64,000 nt of DNA from Adiantum capillus-veneris (Eukaryota > Streptophyta > Polypodiopsida > Polypodiales > Pteridaceae), in the NCBI GenBank assembly GCA_014529385.2, contig CM043967.1:79954278-80018277 (forward strand), given 5' to 3'. Positions 31,099 to 44,213 of the stretch are shown one piece after another (position 1 is the stretch's first letter; every line of letters starts with the position of its first letter). The notes below the pieces were generated by a model. That model searched no databases. It saw nothing but the letters and a program-made list of their open reading frames with translations, and had not been told where the DNA came from. A program made the position numbers and the translations under genes.

Positions 31099-32107
31099 GT
31101 GGAAAAGTACTATCTGTTGACAAGATTACGCATGATGCGTAACTTCTTTTCTTCAGGACATGGAAAAGGAGAGCATGATGGTGTAGGTGTTGTCGCCAAG
31201 AGAACCCTCACTCATGAGGAGCTGAAACTAAATGGTTGGCTTATGAAATTTATAGGTAATGTCATTAATATTCTTAATGCAACATTTTAACCCACAAGGG
31301 AAGAGCACAGGTGCAATACTCAGAGAGTTTTCTGGTTGGTTTCAAAGATGATGCAGAATGCAATTTTCCATGGGATTGTTAGCCCATTACAGGTTATTGC
31401 TCATTCCATTATGTTAACGGATATTAAAAAGACAACCCATGCGCTCTACACCTTTGAATGTTCTCATGATTTTGTAATTCATGTGTGATGGGATAGTGGA
31501 GGGGATGCAAGAATAGACAATACATATAATAATGAAAATATGTCTCCATTGTAGCATTGCCAGAGATTGAAAAAGACAAAGACGACAAGGAGGGAAGCAG
31601 TGTTGTATTGTCCATGCCAATGAGATAGGATTCTAGCCTAGAAATCAATAAAAGAAAGCATGAATTGTTGTGTGAGATGTTGTATGTTGGGGACAACTTT
31701 GTAGTTAAAGCTATTGAGGCTGGCAAGGACTTCTACCTTTTGAAATGCACAAAAGCAAAGTATCAAACAATAGAAACGCAAAAGGACAAGTGGCATAAAA
31801 ACATTTTCCATGGTGGAATAGTAGTTGAAGGCTTGTACAATGGCCAAATTGAGGGGCAACTTGATACATATACCTTATTGGATAAATACTTTGAGTGATG
31901 ATCTACTCCCATCTTGTAAGATCCATACACTTCCCGATGGTGCCTATCCTTGTATTCCATAATAAGTTTAGATTGTCCATTGAGATATATGAAAACATAT
32001 ATGATAGTATATCATCTGATGATGAAAGTGATCAAGATGCTGGCATGTTAGCATTCAACCCATCTCCCAAAATTGCAAGTAGGACAATCTCTACTTCACC
32101 CACATAG
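31099..32107 (+). pseudogene. Remnant of a transposon-encoded protein with GHGKGEHDG motif
   Basis: NFFSSGHGKGEHDGVGVVAK and, further on, FYLLKCTKAKY and GGIVVEGLYNGQIEGQLD with YSHLVRSIHFPMVP look like parts of one protein. I recall the [SG]HGKG..DG.G..[VI]K motif from predicted plant transposon proteins, but I cannot name the superfamily. Frameshifts separate the parts and no terminal repeats are seen. Confidence 0.4.
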
Positions 32108-32729
32108 AAAATTATTTGTGACTAAACAAGAACCAAGAACAAAGGAGTATCAACTCAACACCTTATGAACAGTTGCTAATTTTCAAATAGTATCAAAATT
32201 GGTCTAAAAAAATACAAAATTTTCCAGAGACGTAAAATAGAGAACGCATTGATCATGTAAACTAAAAAGGGGATCTCCATTAGTTAGTATAAATAGCAAA
32301 AATGTATCTGGTTTCAATTTTCAATCGAAGTTAGGGGGTCAAATGTATAGGAATACCCCTCTAGCTCTATGAAATGACTAGCAGCTATAGGGGAGATGTC
32401 ATCCTCTACATCCTCTACTTGCAACAATAGGCAGTTTGGTATTTGAAGCAACCAAGCAACCACAGCAGGATAGTGTTTTGGCTCATAAGACCAAATACAT
32501 AAACATGTATCATAGTCGTTTTGCCAAGACCTGTATATATCACTTCTTCCATGTGTAAGAATTTCAGACATGTTTCCAAGTTGACAAAGAGTTTGATTTT
32601 CAGCGGATATTTTGATTATTGTGGCTACCATACCATTTTTGGTGATAGCTATTGGAAGATTACAAAGGACTCTAGGTCATAGAATGTGGGTTTAAGTCTT
32701 AAACACGTTGTATTTCATACCACTCTAGG
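32108..32729. other. Intergenic stretch before element B
   Basis: A single 105-codon frame on - (32631-32314) has no recognisable motif. The last 60 bp form part of a short direct repeat with the sequence right of element B (TCATAGAATGTGGGTTTAAG against TCATAGCATGTGGGTTTAAG). Confidence 0.35.
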
Positions 32730-32734
32730 TCATA

Positions 32735-33657
32735 TGTTAGTAGCAAGCTAACACAGATACCACGAATGCCATTTTTTGGAGCTCTCATTGTAAACAATTA
32801 TTATTTTTTATAAATTGGGAATATTATAACTCCTATTTTTTTGATAAACCTTGTAATTGATGAGCCGGGGCTACAAACTTCCATATTGTATCAACCTGTT
32901 ATTACCTATCTTTAGTTACAGCTCCCAGATTATTAGTTTTGACCACCAAAAACCTTGGCTAAGGTATAAAAGCCAATTTTTGTAAGTTATTTGTAAGTTT
33001 TGGATAATGAAATACATAGTGTGAGCTAATGCCACTCACTTCTCTCCTTCTTGTGCTTCCTATTCCCTCCCCGATTGTCACATTGCAGTCGCGTTTGTTG
33101 CATTGCAACCGCAGGTAAGAGCTCTACGCATTGACGTAAACACATCACAGTATTTTGTAGCTTTTGGCGTCGCCAACCCGCAGCCTAATTTCAACATAAG
33201 TAGGAATTTCCACTTCAAAATCAAAAACTAAGCATAGGCGGGGTATGCATCATTGCTAAGCATTTAGGTGCATTCTGAGTCGAAAATGACTAGGTCAAAA
33301 ATCCACTGCTATTAATAATCGCGATTTTGGCACTTGACCTAAAGTGGGGTTTGAGACTGTAATCATGTGCTTAGGTCTTACAAACTTGTCCTAGAAGTTT
33401 CGTTTTGTTTGGATGTCATTTGATGCTCTAACGGATGTGATTTGTTTACCGATGAGAGATTGGCTTTTGGTGCTTTCAGTCACTTTAGTGTAGCTTGAGT
33501 TAGATGCGAGTTGTTAGTTGTTTTCTGAGAGATTGACAACCTCTTGTAGCCTCTATGCACTAGTCGAGTCAACTTCGTCCCATGGATTGACAATTTAATC
33601 ATGGTTCTCACTAAAACTGCAATAAGATAGGAGAGGAGGTTAGACACACGTTCCACA
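32735..33657 (+). repeat. 5' LTR of element B (923 bp)
   Basis: It starts TGTTAGTAGC and ends CGTTCCACA. A TATA box lies in GGCTAAGGTATAAAAGCC (about 32955-32972). The half-conserved B-type palindrome ATTAATAATCGCGATTTT is at 33311-33327. Compared with the 3' LTR there are scattered substitutions, so the insertion is not very recent. Confidence 0.95.
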
Positions 33658-33659
33658 TT

Positions 33660-33678
33660 TGGCACCGCTGTCGGGGAT
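33660..33678 (+). other. Primer binding site of element B
   Basis: TGGCACCGCTGTCGGGGAT, two bases after the LTR. It is a mutated form of TGGCGCCGTTGCCGGGGA. Confidence 0.88.
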
Positions 33679-34340
33679 CGAAGAGACCTAAACTAGGTAA
33701 AAACATGAGTGTTTTGTGAAGTTATCCTTTAACTTTCTCTAGGATCTCCTAGAGTAAAACCTTTCTTTTAGAAACCACATAGCTTAAGATTGTCGTCTTT
33801 TGTTGTGTAGAGGTAGCTTGGAAGTAATCGTACTTATCAAGTGTCTTTAGGATTGTAGGATTAGATTAGAATTCTGAGAATGGTTGATAGACGAGACAAG
33901 TCTTTTGATCAATGCTCAGGAAACCATAAAAAACAAGAAAATGAGTGTTTGTGGACACTTTCCACAACTCCATTGCATGAGAACCTAGGAGTAGGGTAAG
34001 TAGGATCCGAGGTGGATTTCAGGATATTGCTCTCTCCAAAAGAATCATTGTGAGTTGTTATTTGAAGTGAAAAATTTCAGGTCTACGGCTAGAAATAGCT
34101 CAAAAAGACTCCAAACCACTCAATCCGACTAGAGAGTATGCTTAAAAGTTGTATGCACCAGTGGGTAACTTCAAGGACACTTTGAGGTAAAAATCTCAAG
34201 AGTTTGCAAAAACTCAAATTATTATTTTTTTCTTGACATTTTAGGCCAAATTAAGTTTTGACTTGATTCATAGGCTTAAAACAACCCATGAAAAGACTGT
34301 CCATGAAAGAAGTGAAAAAAATTGTTCATTTTGGACATAA

Positions 34341-34364
34341 AGTAAATAATCACGATCATTTACT
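34341..34364. promoter_or_regulatory. B-type palindrome in the leader
   Basis: Half-site AGTAAATAATC followed by ACGATCATTTACT, an imperfect 24-bp palindrome. It lies between the PBS and gag, as the A-type sites do in element A. Confidence 0.7.
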
Positions 34365-34489
34365 TTCAGCTCAAATTTTACTAAGGTTGATACCAGTGAC
34401 TCATTGTATGTGTACAAACAACTTTTTAAAGTCACAAAAGATTTGGATCACCAAACTGGGAAAAAACTAAAGTTTGTACTGACAGCGTT

Positions 34490-35677
34490 AAACAGAAACA
34501 TGGTGAGTCTGTTAGGGATTGTGCAACTCGAATGAAACAATACATTGCCAAATGCCCAGGGCTAGAGATACCTGCTGAAGAACAAATAGTATCATTGTTT
34601 CTAGAGGGATTGCTAAACAAAGAACTTCATGCTATACTCTATAGCAAGAAGCATGCAACCCTAGAAGAGTGTGTGTCAGATGCTATTGACTTAGGAGACA
34701 ATTGTGATATTCTCAATGAAGAAGATGTCCCTAAGGATAACCAAAGCGAGAAAAAAACATCTAATAAACCAGCAGAAGTGGGAACAGCTGCTGCAGCACC
34801 ACTTTCAGCCATAGAAGACATGCTCAAAAGGATGAATGACATGATGAATAACATGCAAAAAGCACCTATGAGAGGACCACGACAAGGTATACCTCAACAT
34901 GGACAACCAATTAGACCGTAGAAATGGTGTGCAATCAAGGGTAAATGGACCAACCATGAGACCAATGAGTGCTATTTCTGACCAAAGTATGATGGGAATG
35001 TTCAGTACGTGCCCATGAGGCCACAAGGATAACCCATGTACAGATACCAGCCTAACATGGCACCAGCTCAAAGATCACCGATAGGTATGGAAAGACCTCA
35101 ACCCGTGTTGGGTCAACAACCTCCGTATCCAGGACATAATGTAGTGCTTGTAAAGTACATGCATTCAAAAGGAGTCATAGATGAACAAGCACTAGTGCCT
35201 GTTACATCCTATGCTGAGCCTAGTCCATCTACAGTAATGGTAGAAGGAGATTGTTATAATTCACATCCACCACCAATGGAAGAACCTATGACTTATGCTT
35301 CACCAGAGCTCGCACCAATGTATTATGTAGCTAATCAAGGTGTTAGACCTCCTATGGTAAGACCCATGATTAAGCCAAGAACGGGAAACTGTCATAACTG
35401 TGGTGTAGATGATCATTGGAAAAATGAATGCCCAGATCTTGACAAGAACCTCAAGCCAGTTGAATCTTATTGCATACAATGTTGTCCTAAAAATCCTTTA
35501 AACAAGGGGAAAAGAGTAGTAAACGTAGTCCAAGTGATACCTAGTAGCTCATCTGAGAGTGAACCGATTGTTCCAATCAAGGTAATCACTAGAGCGAGAC
35601 TAAGAAAAAGAAACATAACTCCTCTGATGATTCGAAGAATACAAAAAGTGCCTCTCAAAAGACCAAAAGAAGCATAA
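34490..35677 (+). pseudogene. Gag of element B, N-terminus deleted
   Basis: ESVRDCATRMKQYIAKCPG and FLEGLLNKELHAIL match the second half of the capsid of element A (ESVRKAALRLKRYVKF). A zinc knuckle CHNCGVDDHWKNEC is intact at about 35390-35431; the second is degraded. Only about 0.8 kb separates it from the PBS, so the N-terminal gag seen in element A (17998-16500 on -) is deleted. Confidence 0.8.
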
Positions 35678-35814
35678 GCAAAAGATATGAGATGAGAAAC
35701 AGAAACAACAAGCTAAAACTGAGGAGAAAGAAAAACACTTATTCCAGGAAAAGGTGAATGAACCTGAAAGTGAACTCAAAGAAACAATCGTGAAATCTTA
35801 GGATCAATTTTGGT

Positions 35815-36322
35815 TGATAAAATTTTTGAGCCTATTAATGCAGCCTTGGAGGCCTACCAAGCAGGACTCAAAGCAGGCCAAAACATGGAAAACAAATGAA
35901 AAAACTATCCTTTTCTAGACATGGAAGCAACTAAGCTTGAAGCTTATCAAAATTTGGTAAGAATCACACAGGAGTTGCTAGAAAAACAGAAACCCAAACT
36001 CAAAAGTATGGCAAAATCTGAGGAGCTTGTGGTAAGAGACAATCAAGAAAAATCTGAAGTGGTGGTAGAACCCCACTTGAAACCAAAAGAGCCAGAACTT
36101 ATAGTGCCAGACAGCGAAGATGCCTTAGATGGAATTCCATTCGTAGAAGAAGATTGGCCAGAACACTTATGGAAAAAAGATCGACAGATCAATGTTGGGA
36201 GCCTAGCTCTAAAGTCAGCTCCTATAGAGGAAGTTTGGTTAGACAACCTACCTCCTGATATGGACATGGATGTACAATCCCATCCTACGGATCTGAAGCT
36301 TCAGGAATGTCTAAACCATTGA
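35815..36322 (+). pseudogene. Gag-protease linker of element B
   Basis: LVDKIFEPINAALEAYQAGL, then VEEDWPEHLWKK, match the linker of element A. Stops and frameshifts interrupt it. Confidence 0.6.
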
Positions 36323-37544
36323 CCTTGAAAACATTACCCTCTTACTTGGAAGATAATAAAGATGAATCCATAGTGTGTAAGACCACTCAAGTAAAAAGAG
36401 CAGAACAGACCCTAGAAGTAGATAACATTCATTCAATCATATCTAGACCCATCCAATGCACTCTTACTTTGCGAGAACTATTAAAAATCAGACCATATTT
36501 ATGGAATGATCTACAAAAAACCCTAGAGAAGGTGGAGATAATGGGGCTCATTGTAAAGAAATTGGAAAGATTGAAACACGAAATGGATAACAAAGAGATT
36601 CGATTTATTCCAACAAACAAAGTTGGAGAATATTACGAAGGGAAAGAAGGAAACACCACCCTTCCAATGAAATATAATGACATTGAAACCATGGCAATAC
36701 TGGATAGTGGGGCAGGCATAGCCATAGCCACAAAAACAGTATGGGAATCTTGGGGACAACCAGCCATTAGACAAACTCGAATGAAATTGTAATTGGCAGA
36801 CGGACATATTAAAAGACCCTTAGGACTGCTAGAAAAGTGATAATTAATTCCTGTGGGATTGAATATCAACACACTTTTGCCATTAGTAGACTTTGGTAAG
36901 AAACTCAATTACAAAATCATATTGGGAAGACCTTTCATGCTACAGGTATAGCTTATCCAAGATTGGAAAAACAATTATCTGTCCTTGAAGCAAGTGGGAT
37001 CTATAACAAGAGTCAATCTAAAAGATCCCACTTATAGAGATGTCATGAAAATGCCCATACAAGAGTTTGATTCAGTCTCTTCGGCTAAACTAAGCTTCCA
37101 TCTTGGTTAAACAAAGACACTCCTATTTGGATGTGCGGAGCTTCAAAAAATGGAAGTTAAAAAAGAGAAGAATGTATTTTAGAAAGGGATTGCGCAGACA
37201 AAGCCTATGTACCTGAACCCTTTCTAGAGCATTTGTTTGAGCCATTTGAGTGGAGTCAAATTTTAGCAACAATGGATGTATATGTGAATACGTCTATGCC
37301 TACTCAATTTTTCAATGAGGACGGCTATGACATAATTCCCATCCACATGATTTCAACCCTCTACATTGAGGATGAAAATGAGGAACCCAAGGACTTGATG
37401 AAAGCTCAACAAGTATTTTCAAACCTCTACTACAATGCAACAGATGAGTTAGATGAACACTCAGCTACCTCAGAGGATTCGGGGTTAGAAAAAGAACATG
37501 TGAGAGCTAAGCTTCCTGAAAGGAGGGGAGGAAAATTTTTTTGA
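36307..37544 (+). pseudogene. Retropepsin (PR1) and spacer of element B
   Basis: MAILDSGAGIAIATK (near 36696-36740) and, beyond a stop, a degraded ILGRPFM match PR1 of A. FEPFEWSQILATMDVYVN matches the following spacer (LEPLEWSQILATLDVCVN in A). Confidence 0.75.
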
Positions 37545-37902
37545 CTTTCCTAACCAAAAATCGAGAAGACAAAAATGGTATAGACGAAAAAGAGACACCA
37601 GAAACGTGAAAACAAGACCTATGCCATCAGTCTCCAGTAGAACACAGTTCCTGATGCAGATAGATGCACATGATTGTGGCAAGGACAAAATCACTGGCAG
37701 ATATCCTTCAAACGAAAATCCAGAAATGTGAAAAACATTGAGAAAAACAAGGAAGGATACTCAAGCAGAACCAAAAAAATAGAACAAGGAGTCAACCATG
37801 ACACGAGCTGAGCGGAAAAAGAAGTATCAAGAGTTGAAAGAATCTCTAAAGGAGACATATACAACAAAAATGGAAACCACATAAGAGGATGGTAGAGATG
37901 TA

Positions 37903-38700
37903 ATGAGTATTCCATCCCATTACAAAAATTATACTCTCCAAGACCGAATTAAAATCATAGTAGAACAACCTGTTAGAGAACTACGAAAACAAGGCGAGGT
38001 CCTACGAAGGCCTGAAAATACAAAAAAGATAGATTTGGCTGAACCAGGAGAAGAACCTAAGCCTGCCTACATTGCAAATGACCTAACTGAAGAAGAAGAA
38101 GAGCTTTTACTAAGCTTACTAAAAGAATACCGAGATATCTTCGCTTGGTCTTACAAGGATCTCAAGGGTGTTAATCCAGAAATCTGCCAACATACCATAT
38201 CCATGAAAGATGATGCGAAACCAAGTAGACAAAGGCCATACACATACAATGAAACATTTTCCAGAAAGATCAAAGAAGATATTAAAGAACTAAAGCAAGC
38301 CAAATTTATTTATGAAATTGAACACACAGATTGGGTGTCTCCAATTGTGGTCGTACCCAAGAAGAATGGAAAATCACGAGTGTGTGTCAACCTCAAGAAA
38401 GCGAATGCAGCTACCATTAGAGACAACTTTCCTCTTCCAATCACTGAGCATGTGTTGCAAAAAAAGAAGCTTACAAATTCTTAGATGGCTTTTCGGGATA
38501 CAATCAACTTTTAGTTGACCCAAAAGATCAGCATAAAACTGCTTTTGCGACGGAATGGGGTTTTTTTGCCTATCGGGTTATGTCCTTCGCGTTAACTAAT
38601 GCTCCTGCCACATTTCAAAGATTGATGAATCATGCTTTTAAATAATATCTAAGGAAATTCTTGGAAGTATACATGGATAATCTATGCGTACATTCATCAA
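37903..38700 (+). pseudogene. Reverse transcriptase of element B (catalytic YMDD changed to YMDN)
   Basis: WVSPIVVVPKKNGKSRV, the FSGYNQLLV-like and FRVM-like segments and QRLMNHAFK follow the RT order. At 38670-38684 the catalytic motif reads YMDNL, so one essential Asp is lost. Stops and a frameshift near 38,480 confirm that it is dead. Confidence 0.85.
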
Positions 38701-38719
38701 TCCGGGCTGATCAAAAGGT

Positions 38720-39371
38720 ATTCGAAAAATGTAGACTTTATAGGATTTGCTTAAATCCTAGAAAGTGCACATTCATGGGTAGACAAGGAACAATTCTTGG
38801 ACATATAGTGTCTAAAAATGGCATAGCTACTGATATGGATAAAAATCATGTTATTTTTTATATGCTTAGACCAACAACAGTCAAGGGGGTTCAAGCCTTC
38901 ATGGAACATTGTGGATATTACATACAATTCATTTACATGTACGCTATAATTGCAAAACCCATATATAGCTTGATTACACACTTTGAATGGACTGATGAGT
39001 GTGAAGAATCCTTCATGAAGCTTAAGCAAGATCTCACCTCGGCTCCAATATTGAAAGCACCATATTGGAATAAGATATTCCACATACATGTAGATGCTTC
39101 CAATTTTGCCATAGGGTGTATACTAGCTCAACTAGGAGACGAAAAAAATGATTTTCCTATTTCTTATGCTAGCCAACAGTTGAACATGGAAAAAAATAAT
39201 TATACCACCACTGAAAGGGAAGGATTAGGAATAACCTATGTCGTAAAAAAGTATAGACATTACCTAGGGAACAAATTTGTGATCTTCGTGGACCACCAAG
39301 CTTTATTTTACCTGGTCAACAAACCATGCAGCACAGGAAGAATAGTGAGATGGTTCATCATTCTTTTGTAA
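38720..39371 (+). pseudogene. RT C-terminus and RNase H of element B
   Basis: LGHIVSKNGIATD ends the RT. IHVDASNFAIGCILAQ, TTEREGLGITYVV and VDHQALFYLVNKP are the RNase H motifs. The frame is open for 236 codons. Confidence 0.88.
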
Positions 39372-39425
39372 TTTGATTTCACTATTGTTGTAAAAAAGGG
39401 CTCTACTCATCAAAGAGCATATCAT

Positions 39426-41193
39426 TTGTCAAGGATTGTTTCAGGGGAATCACCTAAAGGGGTAGATGATGATCTACCAGATGCCTATTTGTTCTCCGTG
39501 GAAATGATACCTCAATGGTCAAAAAATATGGTGTCATTGACGACCATAGCTCAAGTGGATTCGCAAATACCACTTCCTATTACAATCGGATTAATTGAGC
39601 AATTGGCTATGTATCAATTACTAGCTGGTAGGCTATACAAAAAAAAACCGAGATGGAATATTGCTCTTATGCATTAATCCTGAAGAGAAAAACCAATACC
39701 TAAGTCAAGCACATGTTACCATAGTGGGACTTCACTTTGCGGAAGACCAAACTATGCAAAGGATCTTGAGACTTGGAGTATTTTGGCCAACTATGAGGAG
39801 TGATGTTCACTCTTATGTAAAGGAATGTCCTCAATGTCAAAAACAAACACCCATACCTCACGTAACATTGTTTCAAATGTCACATGTTCCTAAGTGGAGT
39901 AACTATCTAGTTACTTACTTATCGAGCCGAACATTTCCTGAGGTTATAAGTAAACACCATCAAAGAGTAATTGAAACTGAAGCAAGAGACTATGCTCTTA
40001 TTGGAAATCAATTGTATCAAAGAGGTAAGGATCAACATCTACGTCTTTGTGCAAATGAAGATGAATATATTCCGATTATAGAACAAGCACATACTGGATT
40101 AGCTGGAGGTCACTTTTCTAGTGAGATCACCACAAGAGCAATCTTGATGACAGGCATGTGATGGCCAACACTTTTTGCAGATACCAAGAATTTGTTCGAA
40201 GATGTGATTCTTGTCAACGAGCAAAAATGCCAACACGAGTAGATAGCATGCCCTTAAGACTAATGATAGGAGCTAGATCTCTCGCAAAATGCGGTATAGA
40301 CTTTGTTGGGCCAATACAGCCACCTGCTTATAGAACCCAAGCTCAATATATTATTGTAGCTACGGATTATTTGACTAAGTGGGCCGAGGCTAAAAGCAAC
40401 TCAAAAGAATGATGCCAGAACGACTGCAGCATTCTTATATGAGTGTGTGTTCACAAGATATGGACTCCCAATAGAAATTGTCAGTGATAGAGGAACTCAT
40501 TTCCTCAATGAGGTAATCAAGTATCTTCTTAATGAATTTATGGTCATCCATAACAAGTCAGCTCCCTCTCACCCACAAGCAAACGAACAAATTGAGCATA
40601 CAAATAAGATTCTTGGCTCGATATTGACTAAAGTGGTTAGTTCAGGAAGGACAGACTGGGAAATGAATCTCCATGCTGCTCTATGGGCTTATTGAGTTTC
40701 ATTCAAAACAGCTTTAAATGCTACACCCTTTAATCTTGTTTATGGTATTGATGCCATACTGCCAATATAATTTCTATTGCCAACACTAAGGGTAGATAAG
40801 GATATTGAATGGAGTGGACATAAATTGTTAGAGAGACTTGAAGATTTAGAGAAGCTAGATAAGCAAAGGCTAACAATTGTAGCTCACATCTATGCACAAA
40901 AGTGGAAACAAAAACGATTTTTTGATTCCCATATAATTACAAAAATCTTCAAAAAAGGGGACTTAGTTCTAGTCTATTCCCTTAAGCAACACATTCCCAA
41001 GTTTAAGAAAAAGGAAAACGGACCGTTTATCATTGAAGATGTGTCTCCAAGTGGAGCAGTTAAGTTATCCACCCTAGATGGTGAACCAATGGCTAATTGG
41101 ATTAGTGGGTGTCATTTAAAGAAGTACAATTTGTCGCTAACCAATGAACCGCTAGAAATAATGCATGCAGACAAGCAAAGAAAGATAAAATGA
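39426..41193 (+). pseudogene. Two H2C2 modules and integrase of element B
   Basis: First module: AHVTIVGLHF and CPQCQ (about 39708-39840). Second: AHTGLAGGHF and CDSCQ (about 40087-40218). They are joined by NQLYQRGKDQHLRL. The integrase core has GIDFVGP, SDRGTHF and a third acid in EQIEHTNK, then a C-terminal barrel with KKGDLVLVY and AVKLSTLDGEPM. Several stops break the frame. The double zinc module repeats the arrangement of element A. Confidence 0.85.
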
Positions 41194-41259
41194 CAGCAGG
41201 TTATTGATGAAGCCCAAGAAGAAGCTCGGCTTTAGGTGCTCAAAAGAAAAGTTTCTCTC

Positions 41260-41963
41260 AAGAATCAACAAATACCTATTCCCATCAACACACTGGAAAT
41301 AATGACCGACAATGGGAACTGCCGAAAGATGCAGTGTCAAAGATGATGAATGGCTAGATGGAATGTACCTTCGCATCAAAGTACAGCTCAACAATTATAG
41401 CACAAATGTTTTGGTCGATACAAGAGATAGAGTAAATCCAATCAGTTATTCCACGTACAAGAAAGCAACAACTTAGTCATTGACAGTAGGAATAGCGACT
41501 ATCAAAGGATGCAACAAGAACCCAACACCAACATTGGGAGTAGTCAACTTGAACGTAATAGTACATGGATGTTCATGTCCTCATCAGTTCGTATGCTTAC
41601 CAAATGAGCATATGAATGAGATGATGATCCTTGGAATTCCCTGGATGTGAACATACAAAGCAGTACCAGATTGGGATACAAATCAGCTCAAGCTATCACC
41701 TAAAGGTGGGCAACTCATTGTTCCAATTGCACCTAGCAAGGAGGAATGTAAAAACAATTATCAGCAAAGAAAACAACGAAGTAATCAATCTTCTCCATCC
41801 TATCAGCAATAAAATGCTACAGGTAGCATGCAAGGAGTCAGGAAAATTTGGGTATCGAAAGCACAACTTAAGGACAAGCCGATTCAAATTTGGGTTCCCA
41901 AAACATGATCAACAATACCAAAGACGATTCCAAAGATCAAATGACAGAAACGAGCATCTCTGA
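41260..41963 (+). pseudogene. Post-integrase protease-like domain (PR2) and tail of element B
   Basis: STNVLVDTRDRVNPIS corresponds to the DTGA site of A with Gly changed to Arg. TPTLGVVNLNVIVHG, FVCLPNEHM and MMILGIPWM give the rest of a retropepsin-like fold, including the ILG motif. ESGKFGYRKHNL and a Q/R/N-rich tail follow, as in A. The linker from integrase (QQVIDEAQEEARL) matches A too. Confidence 0.65.
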
Positions 41964-42840
41964 GAAAGGAACCTAACACGAAATGGATTTGGAAAAAAAA
42001 AGAGCACTTATCTTCTTCACAAACTAGAAAAAATATCAAGCAATGGAGAGTTAAGTCTCAGAAACCTCAAGCACACCATTCTGACCGAGAAAAACAAAGA
42101 TATCAAGAGCGAGTAAAAACTTGACAACAATCATTATTGGTAACAAAAGCTCAAGACATTAGCGTGCTAAAGCATCCTAATGATACAATCAAGCAAAGAG
42201 CACACAAGCCACAAGATTTGCTCTTTGGAAGATAGCAACAACATAATGGTTTGAACTGCATTGATCTTCAAATCATGATAGAGCCAACCATGGCTATGCA
42301 TAGACACGATTGTTCAACCCATGCACATAGTCGTCCCGGAGTACGCCATCTAGGAGGGGTGGAAGAGTATTAAGTAAATAAAGACAATGTCCTTTTTTAT
42401 TATTTTTCATCATTTTTCTTGATATTGAGATTTAAAAATGGATAAAAATCCAACAAAAAACAATAAAGCTGTGTTTTTCAATAGATTTTCTTAATTAGTG
42501 GTTTTTACTTTGTTTTTTTTAATGCATTTTGTTATTTTCTTTGATTTTTTCAATAAATTGGTTAAGAATTAATAAGAAATAGCAAAGGAGCTCATATGGA
42601 AAAACTGAAGGCATGTTGATGATTAGAAGTCAAAGCGGACAAGCACAAAAAAATTCAATCAAATCGAAAGATAGAAGCAAGAAGCCTAAATTAGGCGGCC
42701 AGACCTACTTTTGCAGAATTCTTGGAAAATGAGCTACAGGAATCTGAATGGGGAAATTTTTGAGTCTAACATAGATTTCACGGTCTAGTAGGACTAACAA
42801 GGAAATCTGGGGACAAATGGTTCGGGAAGTCCGGGTATAG
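41964..42840. other. Noncoding stretch of element B after the polyprotein
   Basis: Decayed Lys/Gln/Ser-rich coding text runs to about 42200, then AT-rich sequence with no clear ORF. Confidence 0.4.
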
Positions 42841-42975
42841 ATATCCCAAGTAGGCTAAAACCGCCTCATTTCCACTTGTTGCCTTTGGAGAGAGAGCTTT
42901 TCGACCTCTTTTGCGCGTACTTTCCGGAGTCTATAGTTGTCTCTTTTCAGCGCAGTCTCACACGAGACATGAGGG
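42841..42975 (+). other. Predicted leader and micro-exon of the element B 3' ORF
   Basis: GAGAGAGAG at about 42889 is followed by ATGAGGG at 42969-42975 and a strong donor GTAAGT. Seven coding bases leave phase 1. The arrangement duplicates that at 7140-7032 in element A. Confidence 0.5.
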
Positions 42976-43635
42976 GTAAGTTCTTTACTCATCAATAATC
43001 CATTTTGTACGGCTGGTAAGATAGTCTAAACCCCTAGAAAAAACCCTAGAATCCGAGCAGTGCATGAAGACCTACGACCAAAAATCGACCATAGCGGCCT
43101 CTCAGCTCAAAATTGGATGAGATTTGAATTGTAGCATGCCCCAACATATTAGAACACTTGTATAGCAGCAGTTGACCATTCGGCAAAGGTCGACGGGGTC
43201 CCAAGTAGAAAAGGTAGGTTTTTGGCAGATGTCATAATTGGGTTCTGAACTCCACAGACAACTTACCTACGAGGTCTATACACAATGTATATGATTGGTT
43301 TTGTGAAATCAATCAAGCAAAGCCCTCGAAAAGCACAAAAAGGCTGGAAGGCTACAAAGCGTCAAATTCGACATACATGGTCAAACTGACTCTAAATGGG
43401 CCAAAATTGGATAAGTTGCTTCATGACTATGTTGCAGACAAGTCCATAGCCTTAAAGGTAACTAACCAACTCAATAGATAGTGTAGTCACAGAAATCAGA
43501 GATTTCAGAGTCGACAAAGCACAAAGTGATTCCGGCAAGACTAAACCTTACCAAATTCAATTTAGAACTTGTTTTAGGTGTATAGAATGTGTTTAGGTCA
43601 AAAATTTTAAGTTTTGCAAGAAAAATGTGACTGTT

Positions 43636-43657
43636 GTAAATAATCACGATTATTTAC
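43636..43657. promoter_or_regulatory. B-type palindrome, intron copy 1
   Basis: GTAAATAATCA then CGATTATTTAC: 22 bp with one central mismatch. Confidence 0.8.
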
Positions 43658-43920
43658 TCCTGCACTATTTTTGCTTGAAAGTTGCATCATCACATCACCT
43701 ATCACTTGTACACACCTAACACATGCCAAAATTCAGGTATGAGCCAAAATGATCATATATAACTTGGAAAATTGCCAAAAAAACGCAAAGAAGTCTTTGC
43801 AAGCTAAATTCTGAGTTATGAGACACATTTCTTGATCCAAATCATCTCATATCACAAACATGGGGTCTATACAATTCCTAGAACCAAGTTGTACCCAAAA
43901 AAGTTTATTTTGGTAGAAAT

Positions 43921-43942
43921 GTTAATAATCGCGATTATTTAC
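43921..43942. promoter_or_regulatory. B-type palindrome, intron copy 2
   Basis: GTTAATAATCG then CGATTATTTAC. The centre is 285 bp from copy 1. TGGCCAAAATAG follows at 43947-43958, as after A-type copy 3. Confidence 0.8.
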
Positions 43943-44213
43943 TTCTTGGCCAAAATAGTAGAAATTTGCAATTTTGCCATCATACATCCAAAGTACATGA
44001 TGTGCTAAGCCACTAGCCAAGTTTGAACAAATTTGAAGCTCAGAATCTCAAAATCTCTTTACATCTACTGTTTCAAAGACCTAAAGCATAAAGCTGGCAC
44101 CATTTTTATCATATGCATCCAAATGAGCCCATATCTCACTCAGAGTATCTATTTGGTATATACTTCAAGCCTGTAATGTCAAATTTGCAAAAAGTTAAAA
44201 AATTTACTCAGTT

